From Oegoconia quadripuncta (taxonomy: Eukaryota; Arthropoda; Insecta; Lepidoptera; Autostichidae): a stretch of 64,000 bases of DNA. Shown here one piece after another: positions 53,483-64,000 of the stretch. The stretch lies in contig OX438743.1 of the NCBI GenBank assembly GCA_949316235.1, positions 30,473,242 to 30,537,241 of the forward strand, read 5' to 3'. How positions within the stretch are numbered: position 1 is the first letter of the stretch; every line of letters begins with the position of its first letter. The notes below the pieces were generated by a model. The model saw only the letters and a list, made by a program, of their open reading frames with translations, was not told where the DNA came from and did no database searches. The position numbers were made by a program, and so were the translations under genes.

Positions 53483-54329
53483 TACAGGGCGTCCCAAAGT
53501 TATGGGACATGAAGGGGAAGTACCTTAAATATTGTAGATAGTGAATTTTGCTCAAAGAAGACTTTATGTTATTTTTAAAAGTTAGTAATTCTGCATTCAT
53601 AGATTTTCTAAAAATTACTTGCTTCGGCTGGGAATCGAACCGACTTAAATGTGAAAAAAAAAACACCCTACTTTTATGATGCCAATCGAAAGAATAGCTA
53701 AAAAATAATAACTCTGCCTAAGTAACATAGTATTTTAAAAGAAAGGAACAACATAAAATGATTGAGTCAAATTTCAAGAAAGTTATTTATTGCCGACGAC
53801 GTTCGAAAAGTAGCGATATTATCATTCCAAAGATAGCATTACATTATTAACAGAATTGTGCCATATCACATCGAGTGTTCACCATAAAATGATTAGAAAA
53901 TCAACAGGCAGCGGGCTCATTAAAAGATTGGCGATTTGCGTAAGACAAGAGGGATCACATTTTGAGCATTTAATTAATTAATTTACAAAAAAATACCTAC
54001 TTAATTGACTACGGCAGTTTCATGTATGTTTTTTATTTGATTAAAATGATTAATTTCACGTTGTTCCTTTCTTTTAAAATACTATGTTACTTAGGCAGAG
54101 TTATTATTTTTTAGCTATTCTTTCGATTGGCATCATAAAAGTAGGGTGTTTTTTTTTTCACATTTGAGTCGGTTCGATTCCCAGCCGAAGCAAATAATTT
54201 TTAGAAAATCTATGAATGCAGAATTACTAACTTTTAAAAATAACATAAAGTCTTCTTTGAGCAAAATTCACTATCTACGATATTTAAGGTACTTCCCCTT
54301 CATGTCCCATAACTTTGGGACGCCCTGTA
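53483..54329 (+). mobile_element. Deletion derivative of the 36.4-kb transposon
   Basis: The 843-bp element (53485-54327), flanked by TA, has the same 268-bp ends as the 2119-bp element, including shared mismatches between arms. The left part runs to CAAAGATAGCATT, then a few filler bases, then resumes at ACAGAATTGTGCCATATC, the last 40-odd transposase codons. About 1.28 kb is missing. It is non-autonomous. Confidence 0.92.
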
Positions 54330-55495
54330 TATCAATTTAGAGCAGGTCCTTAGATAATTTTACACTATCATAGGTTGCCAGCGGGCGCTGCAGTAGGTTA
54401 CAAATGTCTGAACCGATTTAGATGTTATAATTTGCATTACATTGGCATCTGACCATGTTGTTAAATTAATATTACTGTGGCAGATAATAATTATCTGTTA
54501 GACCTGTAAGAAATATAATTATGAAATTATGACAGACCAACGTAATAAAGTTTATTTTAATGTTACGTACGAGTAAGTATAAATTACTTATTTCGCTCCG
54601 TACATCAACCAATTAGCCTACCTACCTGCATACTTATTGTTTACGCTACAAATTGTGTAAATATAAATTATGTACTTTTTAGGGGATCTAATATTTTCTT
54701 GCGTATACTTTTACGGTTGGTGACTAGAAGGCACGCAAACTCCATAACAAGAAATCGTTTGGTTTTGCTTTGTGATATTTTGACGATAATATGACTGGAA
54801 TTTATTTATTGTTATTTTTCCAACGGAACAGAGAAGGTATATGCGTTTAGAGTAAGAGATTGTTCCTTTGTTAGTTTGTTTGTGCAAACGAATATTCCCA
54901 TTTATCTCCAAATTTAGATACGATTTTCTGTAAAGGTAAATCCTTTTCAACGTCAAAGTCAAAAATGCGTTACATTGATACAGATTTTACATTTTTAAGC
55001 CACTGCTTATACAAAAGGCAATTTTCTTTTGAGAGGAACAAGCAAGAAACTCGAGGGGTTGCTCTTTTTAAAACTTTTTTTTATATTACAAAAAGCACAA
55101 TAATATTTCATTATTAATTGTGAAAGCTGCGTTACAAATAGTCTGATATTTTATAATATATTTACTTAATAAGTTTCTGTTTTATAAATATCCCCACTAA
55201 GTAACTAGGCTTGTATTTATGGATACCACATGGTTGATATACTACACAAATTACTCTAATTTATAGAATCTTGAAATTTATTGAAAGGAAGTGTCAGCGA
55301 TGGAGGCCGTGGACACCGCAGACGTGCATGGAGATCGATTTAGGTGGCCTATAACTGGCCACCAATGTTCATATTAACATTTTAAGGACGAGCAAATTCT
55401 AAATTGACAACAAATCATTTTTGGCACTTGCGTTTCGGTTTTTGCTATAGTTGCTCTCTGTATATATTTTCTTTTTTTCTTTTTTTTTTTTAAAT
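54330..55495. other. AT-rich stretch with a SINE D1 scrap
   Basis: At 55195-55260 (minus) ACTAAGTAACTAGGCTTGT and GGATACCACATGGTTGATAT belong to the D1 3' part. Near 55300-55390 a GC-richer piece (GATGGAGGCCGTGGACACC) may be a retroelement remnant. Otherwise unassigned. Confidence 0.4.
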
Positions 55496-55497
55496 TA

Positions 55498-55642
55498 GCG
55501 CAAACGTTGGAGAGATGATCTCATTGCGTTTCAAGAGGAATGGTGGGAAACCGCCAAGGATAGAAATGAGTGGAAGAGTTTGGGGGAGGCCTTTGCCCAG
55601 CAGTGGGACACGATAGGCTAATTTAAAAAAAAAAAAAAAAAA
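55498..55642 (+). repeat. LINE 3' end with poly(A)
   Basis: The frame reads KRWRDDLIAFQEEWWETAKD, then EWKSLGEAFAQQWD and a stop, followed by a long A-run. It is the C-terminus of an RTE-related LINE but with poly(A) instead of a TGA microsatellite, so a different subfamily from the 14-17 kb element. Confidence 0.75.
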
Positions 55643-56905
55643 TTTTCTTTATTTTATTAATATTATAACATAGTCTATACGAAAACGAGTAGTTATTTCT
55701 TCCACCAGCGCACCGCTCTAAGCTATCGTCGATAGGAAGATTTTGTAGATCAATGGGAACCTTATTGAAAAAACGTATGAATAGCCGATGGTTCTTAGAT
55801 AGGTGTTACAGTGTTAACTCGCCAGGGCCCTGCAATAAATATTTCTCGCTCGTTAAAATGTTCCCATTATCGATTCAATCGTGGATTATTTTTTAATATT
55901 ACTTTTTTATTTAATATTTTACTGGTGTATGTTCTGTATCTAATACAAACATCACAGTGCCGCGCAGTTCCGTTTACTGGCTCAGTCCAAGGAAGACCAT
56001 CGTCTTTGATTTAACTGGTACCTCGTCGTATGCTGGGTAGATGGATGCATTTTCGGTGCCACATATTATATTTTGCTGCAACATTAAGATTACTGTTGAG
56101 CCTATACATATCAGACACAGGATAAATACTTTTTCTTACTTTCTTGCTTCAAGTATGGTTTATCGTCTCAGGTTTTTATAATTTTTTAACGTAGGTGCCA
56201 CGCTGGGCATCAAACAACCAAGCAACCCGTTAATATGATCGTATTTTGGTATACATACGTATTATTATACATTGACAAATTTTCATCCTTTTGAAATAAA
56301 ACATAGCTACAGAAGGAAGCGTATAGTACTTGACGTTATCAGAAATCGCCCTCTCTCCGTCTGTCGGGGCCTTATCTCTGACCTGTCACGTCTGTGCGAG
56401 CCTTTACGAAGACGTGGGGGGCGTAGAAAAGACGTAGAAGCATGTATTTACAATTTATATTTTAATTTGTATTGCTCATATTCCATTTTATTACAGCGTT
56501 TCATCATGGTGTTGTGCTATTTTATAGGTAAACGGTATGACGGTAATTCATGGAAAGTTACCTAATCAAGTAATTTTATTTATTATACAGTTTTCTACTT
56601 AAAAATCATGATCACACCTAAAAATTGTGACTCTAGGGAAGAAGAAAAGAATATTCAAAATACACCGCCCCGGAGTGAGAATAGTTCATTTATATGCTAA
56701 AAGAATTTATTCAAAATCACTTTGCACACCGTAAAATTTGATACTGATTTTTGACACAACTAAAGCGGGGTTATCTCTATCTGGTAAGTGTCCAGACAGC
56801 GCCAGGAGTTTATTAAAAGAGCCATATTTAGTTTAGCTTCGCAGAATAGGTAGCATTGCTAGGGATGCATAAAGTCCTTGTGTATGATGTCTTCAAATCA
56901 GTAAT
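55643..56905. other. Stretch without recognised gene
   Basis: A short arginine-rich open frame at 56300-56450 (RRKRIVLDVIRNRPLSVCRG) stands out by composition but has no recognised homology or splice signals. The rest is AT-rich. Confidence 0.3.
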
Positions 56906-57395
56906 AACTGAAATTTAGTGTGGACAGGGGCCATAGAACAGAAAGCAGTAAATTTATCTAGATTTAAAAGTTCAGTAGGTACTTCTTCTTTTCGGTCGAG
57001 GCAAATTTCAAATTTTATAGGACCAAAACTTAGCCACTCTAACAGCACTTTCTGTGGCGTTAAGGAGGTCGTCAAAGGTGCAGCTGTCACGACACGCAGA
57101 GCAAGACAATAGGTGATCCATTATCTGCGGGGAGACTCCGCACACGCATTAGAGAAGCCCTACCTGCACAGATTATCTTTGCTGCGGCCAACCTGTGTCC
57201 CAAGTCGATTTAAGGATTTCCATGTTGCCCATGGCAATTCGTGTCCAGGAGGAAGAGACTCCGGGGGCGGGAGGAACGACGCAAGAGAGTATCTTTGCCG
57301 CCACAGGCTGCAGCGAGCATCCGAAGCCACACCTTGTACGGGAGCTACGCACTTTAAAAAGTTATTACGACTCTGGAGTACCTAGGTACTAATAA
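56906..57395. other. GC-richer block, possible TE relic
   Basis: Several short frames overlap here on both strands. One plus-strand piece (HYLRGDSAHALEKPYL) faintly recalls the GDSGY motif of Harbinger nucleases, but the rest does not follow. Composition (e.g. GACTCCGGGGGCGGGAGG) differs from the flanks. Unassigned. Confidence 0.3.
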
Positions 57396-60055
57396 TTTAC
57401 TATTAATTTTCATAATACTAATTTAATTCTTATAAAATTAAAGAGAAATGTAATCGTACATATGGATATGTGTAATTGTTGTATGTACGGTTTATTTGTA
57501 AACGCTTTATAGTACTTCATAAAATTACTTTATCTTCTTAAAAATAATTTCGCAATATAATTGTATTCTGAAATATATTTAATGCATAATTATTTAACAT
57601 AAGTTTAGGAGCCCAATAATATCATTACAAGAATATTAAGTCTGTGCCCGACTGTTTCTCTCCCCATATTTAGGAGGAAAAAGATAAGTCAAACACATGA
57701 TGATAGCCGTCATAAACCTATATACGAGCTTTCTAACACAAGGCAGTGCGTCGATATAGGGCCATATCACTGTTATTGGGGTACAAAAATACCCAGACGA
57801 TGATAACGTATCATCAAGACGGCCAAACAGCCAAACTAACACTCGTAAACTTGCTCTACATGAAAATGTACAGGGGTTTATATTGTTTTTGCAAGCGAGC
57901 GATTTTCAGACACGAAGGATAATGCATTTCTCTGAAAATTGAGATTGGTAAAACTTAAATTAAATGCGTTTAAAAATATTTAGTCCACCACTGGGCTCTG
58001 ACTTTTTTAGAACGGTGAAATAGAGATTCCAGGGAGTAGTTGCCAGCATCCTATTATCACTCCTATTTTCTTCACACCTACTTCAGATCGTCTGTCCACA
58101 TAGCAGAGGACAGCCTCACGTTGCTAAAACCAGTTGTTCGAGAGCTAAGTAATATACTCATATATAGTATGTTTGCACCTATAAATAGCTTGTAATACAA
58201 GCTTGTAGCGTGTTGAATTAGTAAGTAGTAATAGTAATATGGATTTTAATCTTTTGTAAAAAGTCGTACCTAATTTAAATCATTTATTGACATTATTATC
58301 TATTGTATTTGGACTGACTTATAATATGAAAATTATACAAAGCCCCTTGGCAATAAATCTATAGACATTGTATTGACAATTTATGTCTCAAAAGTTCTAA
58401 AGAAGAGTACCAAAATGGGACTTTTACGCTTTTTATGTTACGACTAATAATCGCACCAAAGTCGCATGTCCGAATTGTACCTACTACGTTTTCACGTTGT
58501 TTTTTACATCCTTTATCATTACGCATTCTGACTCCGGCCCATCAAAGGCCCGGGACCCCTATAAATAAGCTACAGGCCCCCAGATTGCTGGGTTATAAAT
58601 GAAAGGGTGCAGGAAATTAGGGTTTTTTACTACGGAACCCTAGCGACACAAGCGTGTCGTTGTCACCGTAAACAATTTTTTATACAGTGAAAAAGAGCGT
58701 ATTGAGTATTGTTGGAAGATAGAATGTTTTATGTACCTCGTGTGAGAGTGCCGTGAGAGACCGCGTATTTACATAAACTATTCAAGCGAGGTGATATCTT
58801 CTTTATGATTCCCATTCATGTTTTATGATCGCTCGAAGACGTTGGAAATACATCAAATGCTTCGATAATGCAATGAAAATGAAAATGATGGAATGAAGGT
58901 GAGACGTGTCTCGAAAGGATTTTCTGCATGATGCTAGAAATTAGTAAATGTGATTTGATCGAATAAATACTCCTGGGTAGCGTAAGTATAAACGCCACAG
59001 ACTTCAAATTGCTTTTATTTCCTGACTTCTGTCTAGTACTTCAAATGTACAACTTTGAAAAAAGGACAAGTGTGAATCTGACTCGCGCTCTGAAGGTTTT
59101 ATACAAACTTGTATATAGATCGTTTAACTTTCATGGGATTCTACGTTAAAATGTAAAAAAAATATATTATATTATATATTTTTTTTATATGTATATAAAT
59201 TTTTTTATTTAGATATAACTACATATTAACAATTTTAGGATTTTTTTCTTTAATTGTGCTGTGAGATTTCATGATTCTAGGTCAACCCGAGTAAGTATCT
59301 CACGATTTGATTTATTTCCGAGTGTCAAAATATATGGCACAAATGGCCTTTTTTAGGATTGCGTTGACTTGAGAAGCTACATTTTTTACAGCTCCTTAGA
59401 AACATAGACCTAAGTATTTGATATTAATAACTTGATATCTCTACGCGTTGTGAAAAAAAGGGGTCTTGATAGAAGACTGACGGATAACGAAGTGATCCTA
59501 AAAAATTTCCTTTCTTTTCCTTTTGAGGCACGAAACCCTAAAAACGTCACTTTATGTCATCGTCTACTTAGCTCTAGCTGTATATACTCTACTCGTATAA
59601 AGGATAGTAGTATTGTTTACCGGTCGTAGTAGACACGCTCTGTACATTACAGCAATGCGACAATGAACAAATAAAGGCCGTTCTCCCAGAGGTCACGCAC
59701 CGTATCCACCTCTTACATTATAGACAGACAACATATTAATTAGAGCATTAATTACAAAAACCTCTCAACAGAAAAGCAAAAGCAAGTTCCCAAAAGTAAT
59801 TACTACAAAGCACACTAGATAGAGGTACCCGGGGGTCTAGTGAAGTTTCCACTTCCCCAAGTTGCCATGCTTCCCCGCTGTCTCGGAGCCGGTTGAACGA
59901 TGCATTAATTAATTCATTATTAATAGCGAAGTAGGCGCAGTAGAGATTCCATGTCGATTATATTTGGAAGAAAAAATTTTAGTGATGGAAGAGTTGTTTT
60001 AGAAAATATCATGTAAATTTGGGTCGCTTGACGCAAAAACAGGAATGTTATAGGT
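57396..60055. other. AT-rich stretch without gene
   Basis: Contains ACTACGGAACCCTAGCG (about 58628), a common repeat phrase; an AT palindrome at about 59155-59205; and a less AT-rich unique part at 59640-59950 with GCATTAATTAATTCATTATTAA homeodomain-type cores. No credible coding frame. Confidence 0.35.
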
Positions 60056-60215
60056 TATGGCTATATCTGTATGTGTATAGCTGTGACATTGTAGCGCCAG
60101 AACCGTTGAATTGATTTGAAAATGGCCAATCCAGGTCCTAATCTGTCTACCAACTAATCCAGCCGTTTAGGCATACATACATACACAAAATTTCGCATTT
60201 ATAATATTAATTGAA
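60056..60215 (+). repeat. Dispersed repeat fragment
   Basis: ATCCAGCCGTTTAGGCATAC and ACATACACAAAATTTCGC form the kind of repeat end (CCGTTTAGGC plus CATACATAC) also seen near 27165-27210. Confidence 0.45.
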
Positions 60216-60779
60216 TTGGATAAACAACTGTTGCTGGCGAGTTCGTGCGTGTAGACAACAACCATGAGCAACCTATTCTTTGTAAACTCCATCAAAGTCT
60301 GTTCAATAGCTTTCATGTGATGCGTCTCAAAGCAAAAGTTAAAAAATATATTTATTAAATTTTATGTCAAATTTAAAATAAAAAAGAGAAGTATATAATA
60401 ATAAGGGCTCCCCCTTACCTATCTAGTTTAGTAAAGGCGTATACAGGAAAGCAATATACATGACGCCTTTACATGACAAAAACTCGTAAAAGAATAACTT
60501 TGTTATCCTGGAATCATCTGCTTGAAATAGCCTACCTGCATAATGGAAACTCCCACCTTTTACGCAAAGGCACATCCATCCCGCGTCGTGGTTCAAACCG
60601 CTTCAATGACACAATTTAAGCTTTGGGGTCTGCAAATTAGAGCTAGAGGTGTCATAGTTCATGATTAGGGAACTTTATTCATATGAATGAATGAGGGTAA
60701 GTTAGGTTACTTGAAATGTTTCTTAAAAGGTTAGGGTTGGCAGTTTTTACAAACAAACTGCGAATTAGATAAATCAGTG

Positions 60780-60965
60780 ATACGGATAATATTAAATACT
60801 AATATAGTTTCGAAAGTTCTGTCCGGCTTTCACGCCTAAACTTCTGAACCGATCGCATTGAAATTTGGCAGAAAGGTAGCCTGAAACCTGGAATAGGACA
60901 TAGGCTACTTATTAACCTGAAAAGTCACCATAAAGTAAGTCCAAGCAAGCAAAGTGGCGGGTAGA
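60780..60965 (+). repeat. Dispersed repeat fragment
   Basis: TTCTGTCCGGCTTTCACGCC, GAACCGATCGCATTGAAATT, GAATAGGACATAGGCTAC. This wording is very common in lepidopteran non-autonomous repeats; single copy in the window. Confidence 0.45.
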
Positions 60966-62700
60966 ATGCTAGTGCTCAATATTTCCAGACCATATTCCGC
61001 TGTACAATCGGCGTCAGATATTCTCCGCATTTTGCCCAGGGAAAATACAGTTTAACCTCGGAAAAACGAATAACCGCGATTTTCTTGACACATTTAATAA
61101 AGTGTTGTAAATGTAGTAACAATTGCTAAAAACTGAGCGTTTGTAAGAAACGCAAGTAGGTACTAAGTAACTAATTAAGCTAAAGTTGAAAAATGTGTTT
61201 TTTTTTAATGCTCAATTGATTATTTTCTTTAAATTCAAAACATTTAGGGAAATTATCGTTACAAAATATAGGTCTCATTTTTATTTCTTAAGCAATGCAG
61301 CTCGACGACATTTTCAGCTAAAACACATGCATGCCTAACTATAACATGCTTAGTTTTTTATCCATCAATAAGTTAACTGTGTTTAACAAAAGTCTACCTA
61401 ATTAAATATCAGTTAGTATTTATTGTTATGAAGATACAAATTAAAATAGGGTTTTCTAAAAAAATCTAGAATAAGCGCTCGTTTTTTTAAGGCTTAATTA
61501 TTCAAAATTACATCTCTAATATACCTCTATAAGATAGCAATAATATAAGTAGGTTCTGAATTGTCTGGCTAAGCTACTTTTTTTACCATATTTTCCCTGG
61601 GCTACTTGATTTTGGCATCTCAGTATTTAGCCTCAGCCGCAGATATTTATATATATATTATATATATTACAGTGTCAGTTTTCAATATATAACTAATAAT
61701 AAATAGAGAATTTTGAAAGCCCCCGAGAAAACAGATGATATTATATCATCTAGGTAAACCAAAAGCTATTTGACTTTAACCTTATATAGGTACGTACTTA
61801 TAAAAAAAAAAGTAAACTCGCGAAGGACTGTGATGTCATCGAAATACATCAAAAACTGTTATAAGCTGAATATCTTTGAAATTGCTTAACTGATTTTTAT
61901 CAAATATGGCTAATAACTTGTCCCATTAAGGCTGCCCGCCCACGACCAACAATCGGTGACCGATTTTTTGTAGGTGAAAAATGGAACGTACTGATTGCAA
62001 TATTTCAACGCTCACGTCCTACAAAAAATCGTCACAATATCGATGATAAAAGTATTGACGAAAAGATCGGCCCGATTATCTGTCCTATAAAAAGTCGGTC
62101 ATGGATGGGTACACTTAATCTTTAATATAAAAAAACTGCGCACAAATCCAACCATGTGTTACTGGGATACATCCATACAAAACTAGAAACACACAACGCC
62201 GTTGTTATATCCATAATTTTTCGTAGAACACAATTTTGGTGGGGGCGTTCACTAATTGTTCGCCATCTCTCTGACGTTAACTCTTTATATACCTAAGAAG
62301 TCTTTGTATTTACCTACATAAACCTCACAAAGCACTCCACAACGAACAAACATTTCATACAGAAATCTCTCTCACTATGATGCACTTATATAAATCGTAT
62401 TTATGAAATAGGCTTGCTCCCGGGAACGTTTTTCTCTAAACATGTCAATAACAATAGCGGCGCAGGCGTCCGCTTCATGCTCCAACCCAATTTGTCTCAC
62501 TACATATTACATTAGCTGTCAAAACGTGTAACAAACAACGTGAGGCACCGTGCCGAGAATTGAAGCCAGGATTTTCTCGAGGAGCCCTCAAGGAATCGAT
62601 TATAGATTTTATTTTTATAAATTAAATTAGATATTTAGTTTGCTGCAAATTATTTCCCAAGGCTATATGTTTTCCTCTTTATCAAAGTGGTGAGAAACTA
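60966..62700. other. Mostly unassigned; possible old MITE
   Basis: At about 61925-62120 GGCTGCCCGCCCACGACC and CGGTCATGGATGGGTACAC are weakly inverted, with CCGATTTTTTGTAGG and CCTACAAAAAATCG between them forming a clear internal inverted repeat. The rest includes AT runs (61640-61670) and a balanced part at 62440-62600 with no frame. Confidence 0.4.
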
Positions 62701-63609
62701 GTGCAAATTCGGCTATCTTGCTATTTGCCATCAGGGAGTTCCTGTCTCTGCAGCCTTTCAAATGATTCCAATCATTCATTAGAAAATCAGATCTGCATTA
62801 TCTACATCGCTGGCCATGAGGCACATGGCTCTTGTTATATTGATATTTGTAGCTGTAGTACTATTATTTACTTCAAGATGTCTGTATTACACCTAATAAA
62901 TATTCGCATTATTGTAACTGTATCGCACATGGTAAGTGAACTGAGACTACGTGTTTCTACTATTACAGTAATACTACTCTAGAACGGAATGCCAATTAGT
63001 CTAGCTAGACAAATAAGACAGAATTTTCTAACAAATGAAGCAAGATTTCCAAGTACTTACACTTTAATCAAAGAAAAACTAGCATCTCGTCCAAGGAAAA
63101 TAAAAAGGGAGCGACATTAATATTCTTCAATTTCAGCGCTTGGAACGGTTTCCAAGTATTTCTATCTATCATTCTCATGAACTGGAAACAGGGTCCGCGA
63201 AACCATCCATTACAGGCAGTCTTGCACTCGAGAGCCAATCGGAAATTCAATTTCCGATATGATACGATCCGCTAAGAGATTGTTGAAATACGCTACGGCT
63301 CGAAACAGGCTGAGCACAAACGATCTTAGCCGACAGGCACAGAGGCAGAGAATAAAATTCATTCACCGACTGCCTAAAATACTTTAAAAAAATCGCGATG
63401 GATTACACCCGACATTGTTTAATATTGAAATAAATTAATGTTATTATGAATTTCTCTCTATTTGATTCGACCTTCAATGATTTCAAGTCAAAGAAAATAA
63501 AATAGTTAATTTGGTTTCAAAACAGACACAACTTGTTATACAAACAATTTCTTTCATTAAACTCTCATTGGATCATGTCAAAATACAAATAACAAACACA
63601 CAGACGAAT
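62701..63609. other. Possible untranslated or intronic DNA upstream of the right-edge gene's 3' end
   Basis: Two weak coding-like pieces: plus 62753-62932 (TCTCTGCAG before, GTAAGT after), and minus 63287-63068, open for about 70 codons (LALECKTACNGWFRGPCF). The latter lies on the strand of the AT-hook protein, beyond its stop. On the minus strand an AATAAA occurs near 62612 and could serve as its polyadenylation signal. All tentative. Confidence 0.25.
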
Positions 63610-64000
63610 TTAGTGAAAAACAAAATAGTCAAATTCAGAATCATCACTTTCGGAGCCGTATTTTTCGAAATAAGCAAAGTTGGAGAGTTTTCCATTGTAC
63701 ATTTCGGTTATGGTGGTTTTCTTTATCTTCTTCGAAGGTCCGGCATTAGGAGGTCGACCTCGTCTTTTGCGGCCCAGGTGCGGCTTTCTCCCTTCCATCG
63801 GTGAGTCTTGATAGTTCTGCGCTCTCTCCAGAACCTCTACTTCGATTAGTTTCGTTTTTCGAGAAGTAACTCGTTTTTTCCTGCTTCGATCGCATTTTTC
63901 GTTTAAACGGTTATGCTTCATATCACCGTTTCCTTTTGGCAGGGTTATCTGGGGAGAGGTAATCATCTCTGTTTTCACTTCAACGGATGTTATAGTATTT
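63610..64000 (-). CDS. C-terminal part of an AT-hook-like nuclear protein (partial, runs off the edge)
   Basis: A frame of at least 129 codons on the minus strand is open to the window edge and ends at TAA (63610-63612). At its upstream side it reads TSVEVKTEMITSPQ. It then has a very basic region (RSRKKRVTSRKTK), an AT-hook-like core KRRGRPP (RGRP is the minor-groove-binding signature), another basic stretch (PSKKIKK) and a short acidic tail GSESDDSEFDYF. This suggests a nuclear DNA- or chromatin-binding protein, and the segment looks like a terminal exon. Composition is far more balanced than the surroundings, supporting coding. The internal ATG at about 63966 could be a start, but the open upstream frame argues for more protein outside the window. 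The family is not recognised. Confidence 0.6.
   Translation of the reverse strand, partial: NTITSVEVKTEMITSPQITLPKGNGDMKHNRLNEKCDRSRKKRVTSRKTKLIEVEVLERAQNYQDSPMEGRKPHLGRKRRGRPPNAGPSKKIKKTTITEMYNGKLSNFAYFEKYGSESDDSEFDYFVFH

Noticed and set aside
56272..56565. Arginine-rich frame that might suggest a gene
   Set aside because: Coding look is confined to about 50 codons, with no splice sites or homology I can recognise.
57113..57385. Frame with HYLRGDSAHALEKPYL resembling a Harbinger nuclease GDSGY motif
   Set aside because: Upstream and downstream residues do not follow the nuclease pattern, and other frames are equally open in this GC-richer block.
62701..62982. 93-codon plus-strand frame with acceptor- and donor-like sites
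   Set aside because: The encoded peptide is cysteine- and isoleucine-rich without pattern. Splice-like sites are common by chance, and there is no partner exon.

Overview
The window looks like lepidopteran (moth or butterfly) nuclear DNA. It is AT-rich and crowded with transposable elements whose styles are typical of Lepidoptera: a BEL/Pao LTR retrotransposon, an RTE-type LINE ending in a TGA microsatellite, several tRNA-derived SINE families, TA-flanked Tc1/mariner elements and MITEs, and many short dispersed families. I see no bacterial features (no operons, rRNA, CRISPR or phage genes). The species is not determined.

Layout. 1-4.7 kb: AT-rich DNA with two possible plus-strand exons and repeat relics. 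4.7-10.95 kb: a complete, apparently young BEL/Pao element on the minus strand, with near-identical LTRs, a 5-bp target duplication and one uninterrupted 1699-codon gag-pol frame. 11-14 kb: LINE, SINE and MITE relics. 14.06-17.3 kb: a complete RTE-type LINE on the minus strand with an 11-bp target duplication and a 1037-codon endonuclease/reverse transcriptase frame. 17.3-36 kb: SINEs (one split by a nested MITE), degenerate tandem repeats, long palindromes, LINE fragments, and two good small-exon candidates (plus strand at 19.8 kb, minus strand at 35.0 kb). 36.4-38.55 kb: a Tc1/mariner-superfamily transposon with 268-bp inverted repeats and a transposase broken by one frameshift. An 843-bp internally deleted derivative lies at 53.5 kb. 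40.9-41.8 kb: a 36-bp minisatellite with a 180-bp higher-order period. 42-63 kb: duplications, relics and a possible decayed membrane-protein frame. 63.6-64.0 kb: the C-terminal part of an AT-hook-like protein running off the window edge on the minus strand, the best host-gene candidate here.

How the parts relate. Most content is a community of mobile elements. The RTE supplies the endonuclease and reverse transcriptase that probably also moved SINEs with similar ATG/TGA tails. The Tc1/mariner copy shares ends with its deleted derivative. The scattered small exon candidates suggest that the host sequence is intronic or intergenic DNA of one or more long genes, which cannot be named from this window. 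I found no convincing new multi-gene system. The most unusual objects are the higher-order minisatellite, the long-TIR transposon with a Pol III B-box-like motif inside its ends, and the palindrome-rich block at 23.5-24.7 kb.
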